DNA of 42,035 nucleotides, from positions 8,111-50,145 of the forward strand of contig NZ_JH650784.1 of NCBI RefSeq assembly GCF_000259195.1, in the 5' to 3' direction. The notes beneath the pieces are model-generated. The model did no database searches, had not been told where the DNA came from, and was given only the letters and a program-made list of their open reading frames with translations. Each line of letters opens with the position of its first letter. Position 1 is the first letter of the stretch. The position numbers were made by a program, and so were the translations under genes. Source of the stretch: Pseudomonas donghuensis (GTDB lineage: Bacteria > Pseudomonadota > Gammaproteobacteria > Pseudomonadales > Pseudomonadaceae). Of the stretch, positions 16,182-27,343 are shown one piece after another.

Positions 16182-17000
16182 TCAGCCGCGGTACAGCCCA
16201 GGCGTTACGCCGGTGTGGGCCTTGAACACGCGCTGGAAGTGGCTCTGGTCGGCAAAGCCCAGGCGATAGGCGATGTCAGCCATGTCCTGGCCCTTGCGCA
16301 ACCACTGGCGCGCGCGGTTGATGCGCTGGTTCAACTGCCAGGCATGAGGGGTAAGGCCGGTCGCGGCACGGAACGCGCGGATCAGTTGATAACGGCCCAT
16401 GCCGGCGCTGTCCGCCAGCTCGCCCAGCGACAGGCTGCCGGCGTCGTCCTGTGCAAGCCGTTGGAGCAACGTTTCAAGGTTGCGCTCAAGGCGTTGCGGT
16501 GGCTGCGACAAGGTCTGGGTTGGCGGGTTGTGGTGATCGCCAATGAACGCGATCAAGGCGGCTTCTTTCTCATGGGTACTGGCCGCAGAGAACAACAGAT
16601 CGTTGAGCCGGGTAAAACGGGCGTAGGTCGACCGGTTGCGCGTGACGTGCGCCGGCGTTCCCTCTGCCTGCGCCAGCAGTGCCGATTCCAGGCGCAAGGT
16701 CTGCAGCCAGGCGGCGTCCAGATGGATCATCTGGTAACTCCAGCTCAGCCCGGGTTCGGGGTTGCAGGCATGCACGCAGTGCGCCGGAACAAACACCAGG
16801 GTGCCAGGGTGAAGGCGTGTTTGCGCTTTGCTCGCACCGCTGAACACACTGCAGCCCTGATCGACCGCACCCATGGAGAACGTTGGATGGCTGTGCGCCT
16901 TGTAGCAGGCACGGCTGTCGCAGGCGCGGCGGCTTTCGACATAGGGCAAGGCCGGGTCGCGCCAGAACGCTGTACGGGCGGCGTCAGTTGGCTGAGGCAT
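16182..17000 (-). CDS. AraC-family transcriptional regulator
   Basis: A 272-residue regulator. The N-terminal half is an AraC-type cupin ligand-binding domain (HSHPTFSMGAVDQG; HPGTLVFVPAHCVHACNP). Residues about 175-272 hold two helix-turn-helix units ending in FADQSHFQRVFKAHTGVTPGLYRG. It is divergent from the LysE exporter at 17143, its most probable target. The ATG at 17000 gives the usual AraC length; a much longer open frame upstream has no cupin-like sequence and is not expected to be translated. Confidence 0.87.
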   Translation of the reverse strand: MPQPTDAARTAFWRDPALPYVESRRACDSRACYKAHSHPTFSMGAVDQGCSVFSGASKAQTRLHPGTLVFVPAHCVHACNPEPGLSWSYQMIHLDAAWLQTLRLESALLAQAEGTPAHVTRNRSTYARFTRLNDLLFSAASTHEKEAALIAFIGDHHNPPTQTLSQPPQRLERNLETLLQRLAQDDAGSLSLGELADSAGMGRYQLIRAFRAATGLTPHAWQLNQRINRARQWLRKGQDMADIAYRLGFADQSHFQRVFKAHTGVTPGLYRG

Positions 17001-17142
17001 GTGCAGGGGCCGATGAAAACGTGGCCAGAAGTCTATCACTGCATGGCCCGCCAAGGGCTGCACAGTTTTGTCGCCCAGCTGTACCTTGACGCGGGTACAG
17101 CGCCGAGGGGAACCTTGGGTTTTTCGCCACCGGAGCGCCTCC

Positions 17143-17769
17143 ATGGACCTGACCACCCTGGCCCTGTTCATCCCGGCCTGCTTTGCCCTGAACATGGCCC
17201 CCGGGCCGAACAACCTGTTGTCGCTGAACAATGCCAGCCGGTATGGCCTGCGAACGGCCTGTGTGGCGGGGATTGGCCGGTTGTTCGCCTTTGCCGGGAT
17301 GATCGTGCTGGCGGCCATGGGCCTGGCAGCGGTGCTGCACACCAGCGAATACCTGTTCCTGGTGATCAAGGTGCTGGGGGCCGCCTACCTGTTCTACATC
17401 GCCTGGCAGCTGTGGCGGGCGCCAGTGGCCGAGGCTGCCGTGCTCAGTGAGCGTCGCCGCGGTACGCTGCGCCTGGCGCGCCAGGAGTTCTGGGTGGCGG
17501 CCGGCAACCCCAAGGCGATTCTGATCTTCACCGCTTTTTTGCCGCAGTTCATCAGCGTCGGCAGCCCGTTGCCGGTGGCCGAGCAGTTCGTCTGGCTGGG
17601 CGGGATGTTCCTGTTGCTGGAATGGCTGGCCATTGCCATTTACGGCTGGCTGGGCGCCTACCTGCAGCGCTGGTTCAACCAGCCCGGCCCGCGGCGGCTG
17701 TTCAATCGGGTCAGTGCCACGCTGCTCGGCTGCGCCGGGGTCGGCTTGCTGGCAGCACGGCGGGCTTAG
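17143..17769 (+). CDS. LysE-family amino-acid exporter
   Basis: A 208-residue six-helix transporter. NMAPGPNNLLSLNNA at residues 17-31 and WVAAGNPKAILIFTAFLPQF are family signatures. It sits head-to-head with the AraC regulator, suggesting substrate-induced export. The ATG at 17143 has CGGAG seven bases upstream. Its 3' end overlaps the autotransporter gene on the other strand by four bases. The substrate is not deducible. Confidence 0.87.
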   Translation: MDLTTLALFIPACFALNMAPGPNNLLSLNNASRYGLRTACVAGIGRLFAFAGMIVLAAMGLAAVLHTSEYLFLVIKVLGAAYLFYIAWQLWRAPVAEAAVLSERRRGTLRLARQEFWVAAGNPKAILIFTAFLPQFISVGSPLPVAEQFVWLGGMFLLLEWLAIAIYGWLGAYLQRWFNQPGPRRLFNRVSATLLGCAGVGLLAARRA

Positions 17770-20057
17770 TAGCTCAGGCGTATCCCGAGGTTGGCGCCGA
17801 CGCGCTCCTGTTGGTGGGCATCGAGGTTGCTGGCGTAGTCGATACCGGCATGCACGCTGAAGTTCCGGTTGATCTGCGCGACCAGGCCGGTACCGATGTC
17901 CATCGAGGTGTAGCGGTAGTCGGTCTTGATCTGGTCAAGGTCATCGAAGGTCAGGGTGTCGCGACCACCGTCACCGTGCCAGATATTGACCTGCAGGTAG
18001 GGCAGCAACGGCACTGCGCCTGATTTGAAGTTGCCTTCCAGGCGTACGCCGAGGCGCCCGGTCAACTCGGTCTGGGCGTCATAGCTGACGTGGCTGACGC
18101 TGTCGTTGGCGCTGTCCAGCGAGACCTTCGTGGCGATGATCTGCGCCTGGGGCTCCACCGTCCATTGCGACGACAGGGCAATGGGGTAACCGGTTTCCAG
18201 CGATGCGCTCCAGGCGTGGCCGTTGAGGTCGAGCTTGTCGCCACGATCGGATTTCGCCCGGCCGTCGAGGTCCGAGTACTGCAGCACGGCATCGACATAC
18301 CACTGCTGCGCGCCGATCAGGGTCCAGTAGGCGCCGACGCTGTCGCTGTCGAGTTTCAGGTCGCCGACCTGGCTGTCCTCGACGCCCAGGGCGAAGCCCT
18401 TTACATCGCCGTTCACGCGGCTGTGACCGACATACAGGCCAACATGCTGGCGCAGGCCGTCATCGTTGAGCCAGGCCCACAGGTCCTGGCCGACCTTGAA
18501 GCCGTACAGGCTGCCGTCCAGGCTGGGGCTGACAGTGCCCGACCAGCTTTGATGGAAACTGTTGCTGTAGGCTTGTCCCCAACTGGCCGATACCGCGCCG
18601 CTTTCGCTCAGCAGGCTCTGGTCGCCCTGGCGTTGATGAAAGGTGCCCAGCGCCGAGCGCGCAATCAACGCCGCAGCCCGTGGCGCGGCGGCGTAAACGG
18701 CAACTTCCGGCCGGTACAGGGGGATACTCACGCCGGCCACCGGTGGCGGCAAGTCAGGCTGGCCAGGGGCAGGGCCCGGGGTGGGGGGCGGTATCGCGAC
18801 CACAGGATCAACCGGGTCCGGCGTCTCAGGCTGCGGCCCAGGCAGTGGTACCGGGGCAATCACGGTGGAGCGCAAGTACCAGCTATTGACGCTATCAGCA
18901 GTCACCCCGCCTTTGAACAGACGATAGTCAAAAGCGCCGGCCGACAAGGTCTGGGTCTGGACGAAGGCCGTGTTGCTGCTGGTCGCTCCGTTGATTGCTT
19001 CAACCACCTGGATGCCGTTCTGGCGGGTCACCGCACCGGCACCGGCGAAGTTGCTGATCTGCAGGTTGGTGCTGCCGGAGATCGTGCCCCGGCTGACTAC
19101 CAGGCGATCGGACGCTGCACCGTCGCCGGCCAGTACGCTGTTGAGCTTCAGGGTACCGCCGTTGCCTACGTAGCTGCCGTTGATGGTCAGCCGCCCTTGG
19201 GCGTCGCCGCCACTGCTCAGGTCGACAAGCCCGCTGTTGTTGACAGTCAGCGGCTGGCCGGCGGTGAAGGGGCTGATCGTCCCGGAGCGCGAGACCAGCG
19301 AGCTGCTGGGGTCGATGTTCAGGCGGGTGGGCGCGGTAACGGCGCTGGCATCGCCCAGGGTCAGGTTATTGTCCAGCTTGAACACACTGGCGTTAATCAG
19401 GTTGACGCTTTCCCAGTTGATATAGCGATCACCACCCACCGGCTGGCTGTTATCGAAGGTCAGGCTGTCGACGCCGGCACCGCCGTTGACGGTGATGTTC
19501 AGCACCGGGCTGGCGAGGTCTTTGAGCACTGCCACGTCATCGTCACCGCCCATGTCGACAGTGCCGCGAATAACGCCGCCCTGCCATTTGAGCGAGTCAT
19601 TGCCGAAACTGGCCAGCAGGTTGCCTTGCAGCGTACCGCCGGTAATCACGAAAACATCGGTTCCGCCACTGGTGCTGATATTGCCGCCGATAGTACCGGC
19701 ATTGAGGAAGATCTGGTCGTTGCCAAAGCCGGTGACCAGGTTGCCAACGATGGTGCCGCCGGACATGCTGAAAATGTTGTTGTCCAGCTTCATGTCGACC
19801 CGGCCGATGCTGCCACCGGAGAAGAACGCCACGTCACCGTCTTCGAAGGCACCGATGATCCGTCCCGCCGACATGTTGAATGTATCGCGGGCATCGCCCT
19901 GGGCCAGGGACTGCAGTGTGCCGCCGGTCATCAGGAAGTCATCGATAAACGGCGTCTGTAGCACGGCGCCGAGGGTGTCGCCGGGCCCGACCACCACGTT
20001 CTGGGCAATGGCAGTGAAAGGCAGGGCGCTGAGTACCACGATAAGCGAGGTGCGCAT
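17766..20057 (-). CDS. Autotransporter with a beta-repeat passenger
   Basis: A 763-residue type Va secreted protein. The signal peptide is residues 1-18. The passenger has about seven tandem 17-20-residue repeats (around residues 45-180) of the form GG-T-I-x-G-x-I-x-x-x-x-x-N/D-D-x-F, a beta-helix signature. A Pro-rich linker (around residues 405-450) leads to an approximately 265-residue C-terminal beta-barrel ending in LGIRLSY, whose terminal aromatic is typical of BAM substrates. It likely stays exposed at the cell surface. No protease catalytic triad or RGD motif was seen, so an adhesin or biofilm role is only a guess. The ATG at 20057 opens a good signal peptide. Confidence 0.87.
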   Translation of the reverse strand: MRTSLIVVLSALPFTAIAQNVVVGPGDTLGAVLQTPFIDDFLMTGGTLQSLAQGDARDTFNMSAGRIIGAFEDGDVAFFSGGSIGRVDMKLDNNIFSMSGGTIVGNLVTGFGNDQIFLNAGTIGGNISTSGGTDVFVITGGTLQGNLLASFGNDSLKWQGGVIRGTVDMGGDDDVAVLKDLASPVLNITVNGGAGVDSLTFDNSQPVGGDRYINWESVNLINASVFKLDNNLTLGDASAVTAPTRLNIDPSSSLVSRSGTISPFTAGQPLTVNNSGLVDLSSGGDAQGRLTINGSYVGNGGTLKLNSVLAGDGAASDRLVVSRGTISGSTNLQISNFAGAGAVTRQNGIQVVEAINGATSSNTAFVQTQTLSAGAFDYRLFKGGVTADSVNSWYLRSTVIAPVPLPGPQPETPDPVDPVVAIPPPTPGPAPGQPDLPPPVAGVSIPLYRPEVAVYAAAPRAAALIARSALGTFHQRQGDQSLLSESGAVSASWGQAYSNSFHQSWSGTVSPSLDGSLYGFKVGQDLWAWLNDDGLRQHVGLYVGHSRVNGDVKGFALGVEDSQVGDLKLDSDSVGAYWTLIGAQQWYVDAVLQYSDLDGRAKSDRGDKLDLNGHAWSASLETGYPIALSSQWTVEPQAQIIATKVSLDSANDSVSHVSYDAQTELTGRLGVRLEGNFKSGAVPLLPYLQVNIWHGDGGRDTLTFDDLDQIKTDYRYTSMDIGTGLVAQINRNFSVHAGIDYASNLDAHQQERVGANLGIRLSY

Positions 20058-20331
20058 CAGGCGGGCTCCATTTCCATACAGGGCATTGACCACTGCGGCT
20101 CCAGCTTTCCTGCGAGCACTGGAGGGTCGTGCCCTGATGTATAGAGCAATCAGAAATATCGACAACTGACAAAAATGCTAGGTGGCCACTTGCTTCCACT
20201 GCCCGGAGGCCGGCCAAAGCCTGCGCTGCTTATAGTGAAAGGGTCTGATTCAATTGAGGAATATGACCTAGGCTTGGAGCTGGATCGGGCAACAGGAACC
20301 GCTGTCCGCCACCTGCCAAGGAGACGTACCG

Positions 20332-20592
20332 ATGCTCTCGACCCTGGAGTTGCGCAACATCATAGAAAGCAGTTTTTTACCCACCCGCTGCCAGTGCACC
20401 CTGGCGGCCGACCGTTCGCTGACCGTACGGGTGCTCGACCGCAGCTGCGAGCGGGTCGACCTGCTGGTCACCGGCATCAGCACCGAGCAACTGACCAGCA
20501 GCCGGGCGATTTCCAACCTGATCGTCGGCCTGCGCAATGATCTGGAGGATCAGCGCAACCTGCGCTCGCAGCGGCGCCGCGACAGCCTTTAA
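20332..20592 (+). CDS. DUF1652 protein
   Basis: An 86-residue cytoplasmic protein. ELRNIIESSFLPTRCQCTL at the start and ISNLIVGLRNDLE in the C-terminal helix mark DUF1652, a small family largely restricted to Pseudomonas and of unknown role. AAGGAGACGTACCG precedes the ATG. The last four bases overlap the convergent parvulin gene. Confidence 0.85.
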   Translation: MLSTLELRNIIESSFLPTRCQCTLAADRSLTVRVLDRSCERVDLLVTGISTEQLTSSRAISNLIVGLRNDLEDQRNLRSQRRRDSL

Positions 20593-20864
20593 TCGCGGTA
20601 GAACACCTGCACCAGGTGATAGCCGAATTTACTCTTGATCGGGCCGTGCACGGTGCGCAGCGGCTTTTTGAAAATCACCTGGTCGATGGCGCCGACCATC
20701 TGCCCCGGGCGCACTTCACCCAGGTCGCCGCCGCGTTTGCCTGACGGGCAGGTGGAGTATTTCTTGGCCAGCACATCGAACGCCTCGCCCTTGGCGATGC
20801 GCTGCTTGAGCTGTTCGGCTTCTTCGGCGGTCTTGACCAGAATATGCCGGGCCTGTGCTTTCAT
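20589..20864 (-). CDS. ppiC: Parvulin-type peptidyl-prolyl isomerase
   Basis: A 91-residue single-domain parvulin. It opens KAQARHILVKT, and contains YSTCPSGKRGGDLGEV (the active-site Cys region) and the closing KFGYHLVQV, the PpiC pattern. It has no signal peptide, so it acts in the cytoplasm. AAGG lies upstream of the ATG at 20864. It ends the minus-strand block after acetoacetyl-CoA synthetase with a 35-base gap. A second, similar enzyme is encoded at 31369. Confidence 0.9.
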   Translation of the reverse strand: MKAQARHILVKTAEEAEQLKQRIAKGEAFDVLAKKYSTCPSGKRGGDLGEVRPGQMVGAIDQVIFKKPLRTVHGPIKSKFGYHLVQVFYRD

Positions 20865-20899
20865 CTCAACGTACCTTCGTAAAGCGCTAAAACCGCGCA

Positions 20900-22861
<1,962 letters not shown>

Positions 22862-22934
22862 GGGCGTTCCTTTTTGCGGTTGGCCAGGGCTGCTGCGCAC
22901 CCCATCGCCGGCATTGCCAGCGATCAGCAGTGCT

Positions 22935-23414
22935 TTATTCCACTGTAGCTTTTTTCACTTTGTTCGAAGCCGACCAGACGCGGTAACGCACTTCAACGCC
23001 TTCCGGCACATACACCACCACCGGCAGCTTGCTGTTGTAACGCAGCAGGAAGCCATCGCCGACCACGGGCACGAAAGCCTGTTTTTTCTTGCCGTCAGGG
23101 CAGGCCATCAGGGTCGAGGCCGGGCCCGAGACTTTTTCCAGGCGGTAGTAGTTGTAGCCCCAGCCTTGCAGGGTCTGTTCTTCCAGGTTACCGCCCAGGT
23201 GCTGACGGTTGCAGTCGACTTCCAGTTGCTTGCCAGCCAGCACTTCGAGTTTGTAGGCCGACTCGTCAGCCTGCTTTGGCAGTTGGATCACCTGGCGGGT
23301 AAAGCCTTTTTCGGCCTCGGGGTAGGGCGCAACATCCTTGAGGCTGGCGGCCTGTAGCGAAGTAGCGGCAGCCAGGGTCAGGGTGAACAACGCGGTGAGG
23401 GAGAGTGGGCGCAT
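22935..23414 (-). CDS. eco: Ecotin, periplasmic serine-protease inhibitor
   Basis: A 159-residue precursor with a signal peptide ending in LQA. It is a full-length ecotin: YPEAEKGFTRQVIQLP, a conserved Cys pair (VDCNR and MACPDG), and the reactive loop STLMACPDGKK in which the Met is the P1 residue, as in the E. coli inhibitor of trypsin-fold proteases. It protects bacteria from neutrophil elastase and similar enzymes. AAGGAGGCCTT is a near-ideal ribosome site. Its position inside a ketone-body catabolic run is unexpected. Confidence 0.93.
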   Translation of the reverse strand: MRPLSLTALFTLTLAAATSLQAASLKDVAPYPEAEKGFTRQVIQLPKQADESAYKLEVLAGKQLEVDCNRQHLGGNLEEQTLQGWGYNYYRLEKVSGPASTLMACPDGKKKQAFVPVVGDGFLLRYNSKLPVVVYVPEGVEVRYRVWSASNKVKKATVE

Positions 23415-23431
23415 AAGGCCTCCTTGCAGGT

Positions 23432-23468
23432 AAAAAAGACGATGCGGCAGCCAGGTGTTGAGGCTGCC
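23432..23468 (-). terminator. Possible intra-operon terminator after bdhA
   Basis: On the minus strand GGCAGCC and GGCTGCC form a 7-bp stem with a 9-base loop, and a T6 run follows 8 bases later. It overlaps the end of the dehydrogenase gene and precedes ecotin. The gap to the T-run makes it a weak terminator, perhaps partial. Confidence 0.35.
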
Positions 23469-23470
23469 CG

Positions 23471-24241
23471 TCACTGGGCCAGCCAGCCGCCATCGATGTT
23501 CCAGGCAGCGCCACGAACCTGACTGCCAGCCTCGCTACAGAGGAACAATACCAGCTCACCCAGGTGTTCGGGAGTGACGAAGGCCAACGACGGCTGCTTC
23601 TCGGCCAGCAGATCATGCTGGGCCCGCTGCGGATCAACACCGTTGGCGGCGCGGTCATCGATCTGTTTCTGCACCAGCGGGGTGAGTACCCAGCCCGGGC
23701 AGATGGCGTTGCAGGTGACATTGCTGGTGGCGGTTTCCAGCCCCACCACCTTGGTCAGGCCCACCACCCCGTGTTTGGCGGCGACATAGGCGGCCTTGCC
23801 GGTGGAGCCGACCTGGCCGTGCACCGACGCGATGTTGACGATCCGCCCCCAGTTGCGCGCGCGCATGCCCGGCAGCACCAGGCGGGTACCATGGAACACG
23901 GCCGAGAGGTTGACGGCGATGATCGAATCCCAGCGCTCCACCGGGAAGTCTTCAACCGCCGCCACATGCTGGATGCCGGCATTGTTGACGAGAATATCGA
24001 CGCCGCCGAACTCGCGCTCGGCATAGGCGAACAGCGCTTCGAGCTGGTTAACGTCGCCAAGGTCCGCCGGGTGATGACCGACCCGGGTACCGAAGCGGGC
24101 CACTTCGGCGATGGCCGCGCTGGCATCGCCAAAGCCGTTGAGGATCAGGTTGGCGCCGGCCTTGGCCAATGCCTGGGCAATGCCCAGGCCGATGCCGCTG
24201 GTCGATCCGGTGACTACTGCTGTCTTGCCGTTGAGACGCAT
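23471..24241 (-). CDS. bdhA: D-3-hydroxybutyrate dehydrogenase
   Basis: A 256-residue classical SDR. TGSTSGIG at residues 11-18, NNAGIQH, the active-site SVHGQVGSTGKAAYVAAK with Tyr and Lys, and the closing NIDGGWLAQ match bacterial 3-hydroxybutyrate dehydrogenase, which oxidises D-3-hydroxybutyrate to acetoacetate with NAD. It follows the permease gene with a 10-base gap and has AAGGAG before its ATG at 24241. In Pseudomonas this gene and a GntP-type permease next to it are controlled by RpoN and the activator encoded at 25922. Confidence 0.93.
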   Translation of the reverse strand: MRLNGKTAVVTGSTSGIGLGIAQALAKAGANLILNGFGDASAAIAEVARFGTRVGHHPADLGDVNQLEALFAYAEREFGGVDILVNNAGIQHVAAVEDFPVERWDSIIAVNLSAVFHGTRLVLPGMRARNWGRIVNIASVHGQVGSTGKAAYVAAKHGVVGLTKVVGLETATSNVTCNAICPGWVLTPLVQKQIDDRAANGVDPQRAQHDLLAEKQPSLAFVTPEHLGELVLFLCSEAGSQVRGAAWNIDGGWLAQ

Positions 24242-24251
24242 AGGGTGCTCC

Positions 24252-25643
24252 TTAGACGATACCGGTGGCATAGAACGTAGCAATCACCACGAACACCGCC
24301 AGGGTCTTGATCAGGGTAATGCCGAAAATATCCTTGTAGGCTTCGCGGTGGGTCAGGCCGGTGACGGCCAGTAGGGTGATCACCGCACCGTTGTGCGGCA
24401 GGGTGTCCATGCCGCCGCTGGCCATGGCCGCGACCCGGTGCAGCACTTCAAGGGGAATGTTGGCGGCATTGGCGGCGGCGATGAAACTGTCGGACATCGC
24501 CGCCAGGGCAATGCTCATGCCGCCGGAGGCGGAACCCGTGATACCGGCCAGCAGGGTGACGGTAATCGCCTCGTTAACCAGTGGGTTGGGGATAGCGCGC
24601 AGGGCGTCGGCGAGCACGAGAAAACCCGGCAGTGAAGCGATGACGGCACCGAAGCCGTATTCCGAGGCGGTGTTCATCGCTGCCAGCAAGGCGCCGCTGA
24701 CCGCGCTTCTGCTGCCTTCGGCCAGACGGCTTCTGATCGCGCCAAAGCCTGTCACCAGCACCAGCAGGATACCCAGCAGCAAGGCCGCCTCCACCGCCCA
24801 GATCGCCGTGAGCTTGGCGATGTCGGTCTGCACCGGCGTGCTCATGCCCGCCAGGCTCAAGGTATGGGTCTTGCCGTACCAGGCCGGAATCCAGTGGGTG
24901 AACAGCAGGTTCATCACCCCCACCAACAGCAGCGGCGACAGCGCCAGCAATGGGTTGGGCAGCTTCAGGTCGGCGGCGGTTTCCGGCTCGTTGCGTAGCG
25001 CCGAACCATAGCCTTCACCGGTGCGCTGGGCCTTGTTGCGCTGGCGCTGCAGGTACAGCATGCCGGTGCAGAACACGAACAGGGTGCCGATCAGGCCCAG
25101 CCAGGGCGCGGCCCAGGCGGTGGTGTTGAAGAAGGTGCTGGGGATGATGTTCTGGATCTGCGGGGTGCCGGGCAGGGCGTCCATGGTGAAGGAAAACGCG
25201 CCCAGGGCGATGGTCGCCGGGATCAGGCGTTTGGGAATGTTGCTCTGGCGGAACATTTCGGCAGCAAACGGGTACACCGCAAACACCACCACGAACAGCG
25301 ACACGCCGCCGTAGGTGAGCAGCGCGCAGACCAGCACGATCACCAGCATGGCCTGGCGGGTGCCGAGCAGGCGGATCGCGGCGGCGACGATCGAGCGCGA
25401 GAAGCCCGACAGCTCGATCAGCTTGCCGAACACGGCGCCCAGCAGGAACACCGGAAAGTACAGTTTGATAAAGCCGACCATCTTTTCCATGAACACCCCG
25501 GTAAAGGCCGGGGCGACCGCCGCAGGGTCGGTCAACAGCACCGCGCCAAGGGCGGCAATGGGGGCGAAGAGGATAACGCTATAACCACGGTAGGCAGCCA
25601 GCATCAGCAGCGCCAGGGCTGCCAGGGCGATGATCACACTCAT
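24252..25643 (-). CDS. GntP-family permease, probably for 3-hydroxybutyrate
   Basis: A 463-residue inner-membrane transporter with about 12 helices. The GntP/gluconate-permease features YGGVSLFVVVFAVYPFA and ALPGTPQIQNIIP in the middle and SGGMDTLPHNGAVITLL near the end are present. Family members move gluconate and related hydroxy acids with protons. Its place immediately before bdhA and behind a sigma-54 promoter points to uptake of 3-hydroxybutyrate. The ATG at 25643 has AAGGAGACA upstream. It is the first gene of the block. Confidence 0.88.
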   Translation of the reverse strand: MSVIIALAALALLMLAAYRGYSVILFAPIAALGAVLLTDPAAVAPAFTGVFMEKMVGFIKLYFPVFLLGAVFGKLIELSGFSRSIVAAAIRLLGTRQAMLVIVLVCALLTYGGVSLFVVVFAVYPFAAEMFRQSNIPKRLIPATIALGAFSFTMDALPGTPQIQNIIPSTFFNTTAWAAPWLGLIGTLFVFCTGMLYLQRQRNKAQRTGEGYGSALRNEPETAADLKLPNPLLALSPLLLVGVMNLLFTHWIPAWYGKTHTLSLAGMSTPVQTDIAKLTAIWAVEAALLLGILLVLVTGFGAIRSRLAEGSRSAVSGALLAAMNTASEYGFGAVIASLPGFLVLADALRAIPNPLVNEAITVTLLAGITGSASGGMSIALAAMSDSFIAAANAANIPLEVLHRVAAMASGGMDTLPHNGAVITLLAVTGLTHREAYKDIFGITLIKTLAVFVVIATFYATGIV

Positions 25644-25690
25644 CGAGTGTCTCCTTGGGTGCATCTTGTTTTTGTTGGTGCGAAGGAGAT

Positions 25691-25707
25691 AGCGGGAATC
25701 GTGCCAT
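25691..25707 (-). promoter_or_regulatory. Sigma-54 (RpoN) -24/-12 promoter
   Basis: On the minus strand TGGCACGATTCCCGCT gives the invariant GG and GC separated by exactly 10 bases, and matches the -24 consensus TGGCACG completely. It lies about 48 bases before the permease start, and a sigma-54 activator is encoded immediately upstream. Confidence 0.85.
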
Positions 25708-25767
25708 GTTTATAAGTTATTGAATTTAAACGTATAAATTTAATTTCTGAATGGGTTTCAATAAGTA

Positions 25768-25785
25768 TGTCTCTGTATAGAGACA
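25768..25785. promoter_or_regulatory. Upstream activator dyad 1
   Basis: TGTCTC-TGTATA-GAGACA is a perfect 6-bp dyad with a 6-base centre, about 62 bases upstream of the -24 element. The same arms recur at 25895. A candidate binding site for the HbcR-like activator. Confidence 0.6.
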
Positions 25786-25792
25786 GGTCTTG

Positions 25793-25880
25793 TGGGAGCC
25801 GGCCTTGCCGGCGATGGGCTGCAAAGCAGCCCAAAACCTGGCAAGGCTACGCCTTGCATCGCCGGCAAGGCCGGCTCCCA
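25793..25880. repeat. REP element folding as a three-way junction
   Basis: Perfect 23-base inverted arms (25793-25815 and 25858-25880; core GCCGGCCTTGCCGGC) enclose two further perfect hairpins: 25816-25832 (GGGCTGC, loop AAA) and 25841-25857 (GCAAGGC, loop TAC), joined by an 8-base linker. The outer arms are the common Pseudomonas REP sequence, also seen at 35538 and at the right window edge. It sits downstream of the regulator gene, between the two activator dyads. Confidence 0.85.
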
Positions 25881-25894
25881 TGGGGAGAGGTGTT

Positions 25895-25912
25895 CGTCTC
25901 AATATGGAGACA
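25895..25912. promoter_or_regulatory. Upstream activator dyad 2
   Basis: CGTCTC-AATATG-GAGACA repeats dyad 1 with the same arms and the same 6-base spacing (one outer mismatch). It lies 10 bases beyond the regulator's stop and about 190 bases upstream of the sigma-54 promoter. A second candidate enhancer site. Confidence 0.55.
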
Positions 25913-25921
25913 CAATTCTGT

Positions 25922-27313
<1,392 letters not shown>

Positions 27314-27343
27314 GCGCCGCTCCGCCGGGGGTAAAGGCTGCGA

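Noticed and set aside
18090..19961. 623-codon open frame opposite the autotransporter
   Set aside because: A shadow of a low-complexity, G+C-rich gene; its composition is Ala/Gly/Gln/Val-rich with no domain pattern.
22904..22924. Hairpin between ecotin and the acetoacetate ligase gene as a terminator
   Set aside because: The stem is fair but no T-run follows, and it resembles a degenerate REP core.
25793..25880. A tRNA-like cloverleaf gene
   Set aside because: The stem lengths, the absence of an anticodon loop and of T-loop/D-loop consensus bases rule out a tRNA; it is a REP composite.
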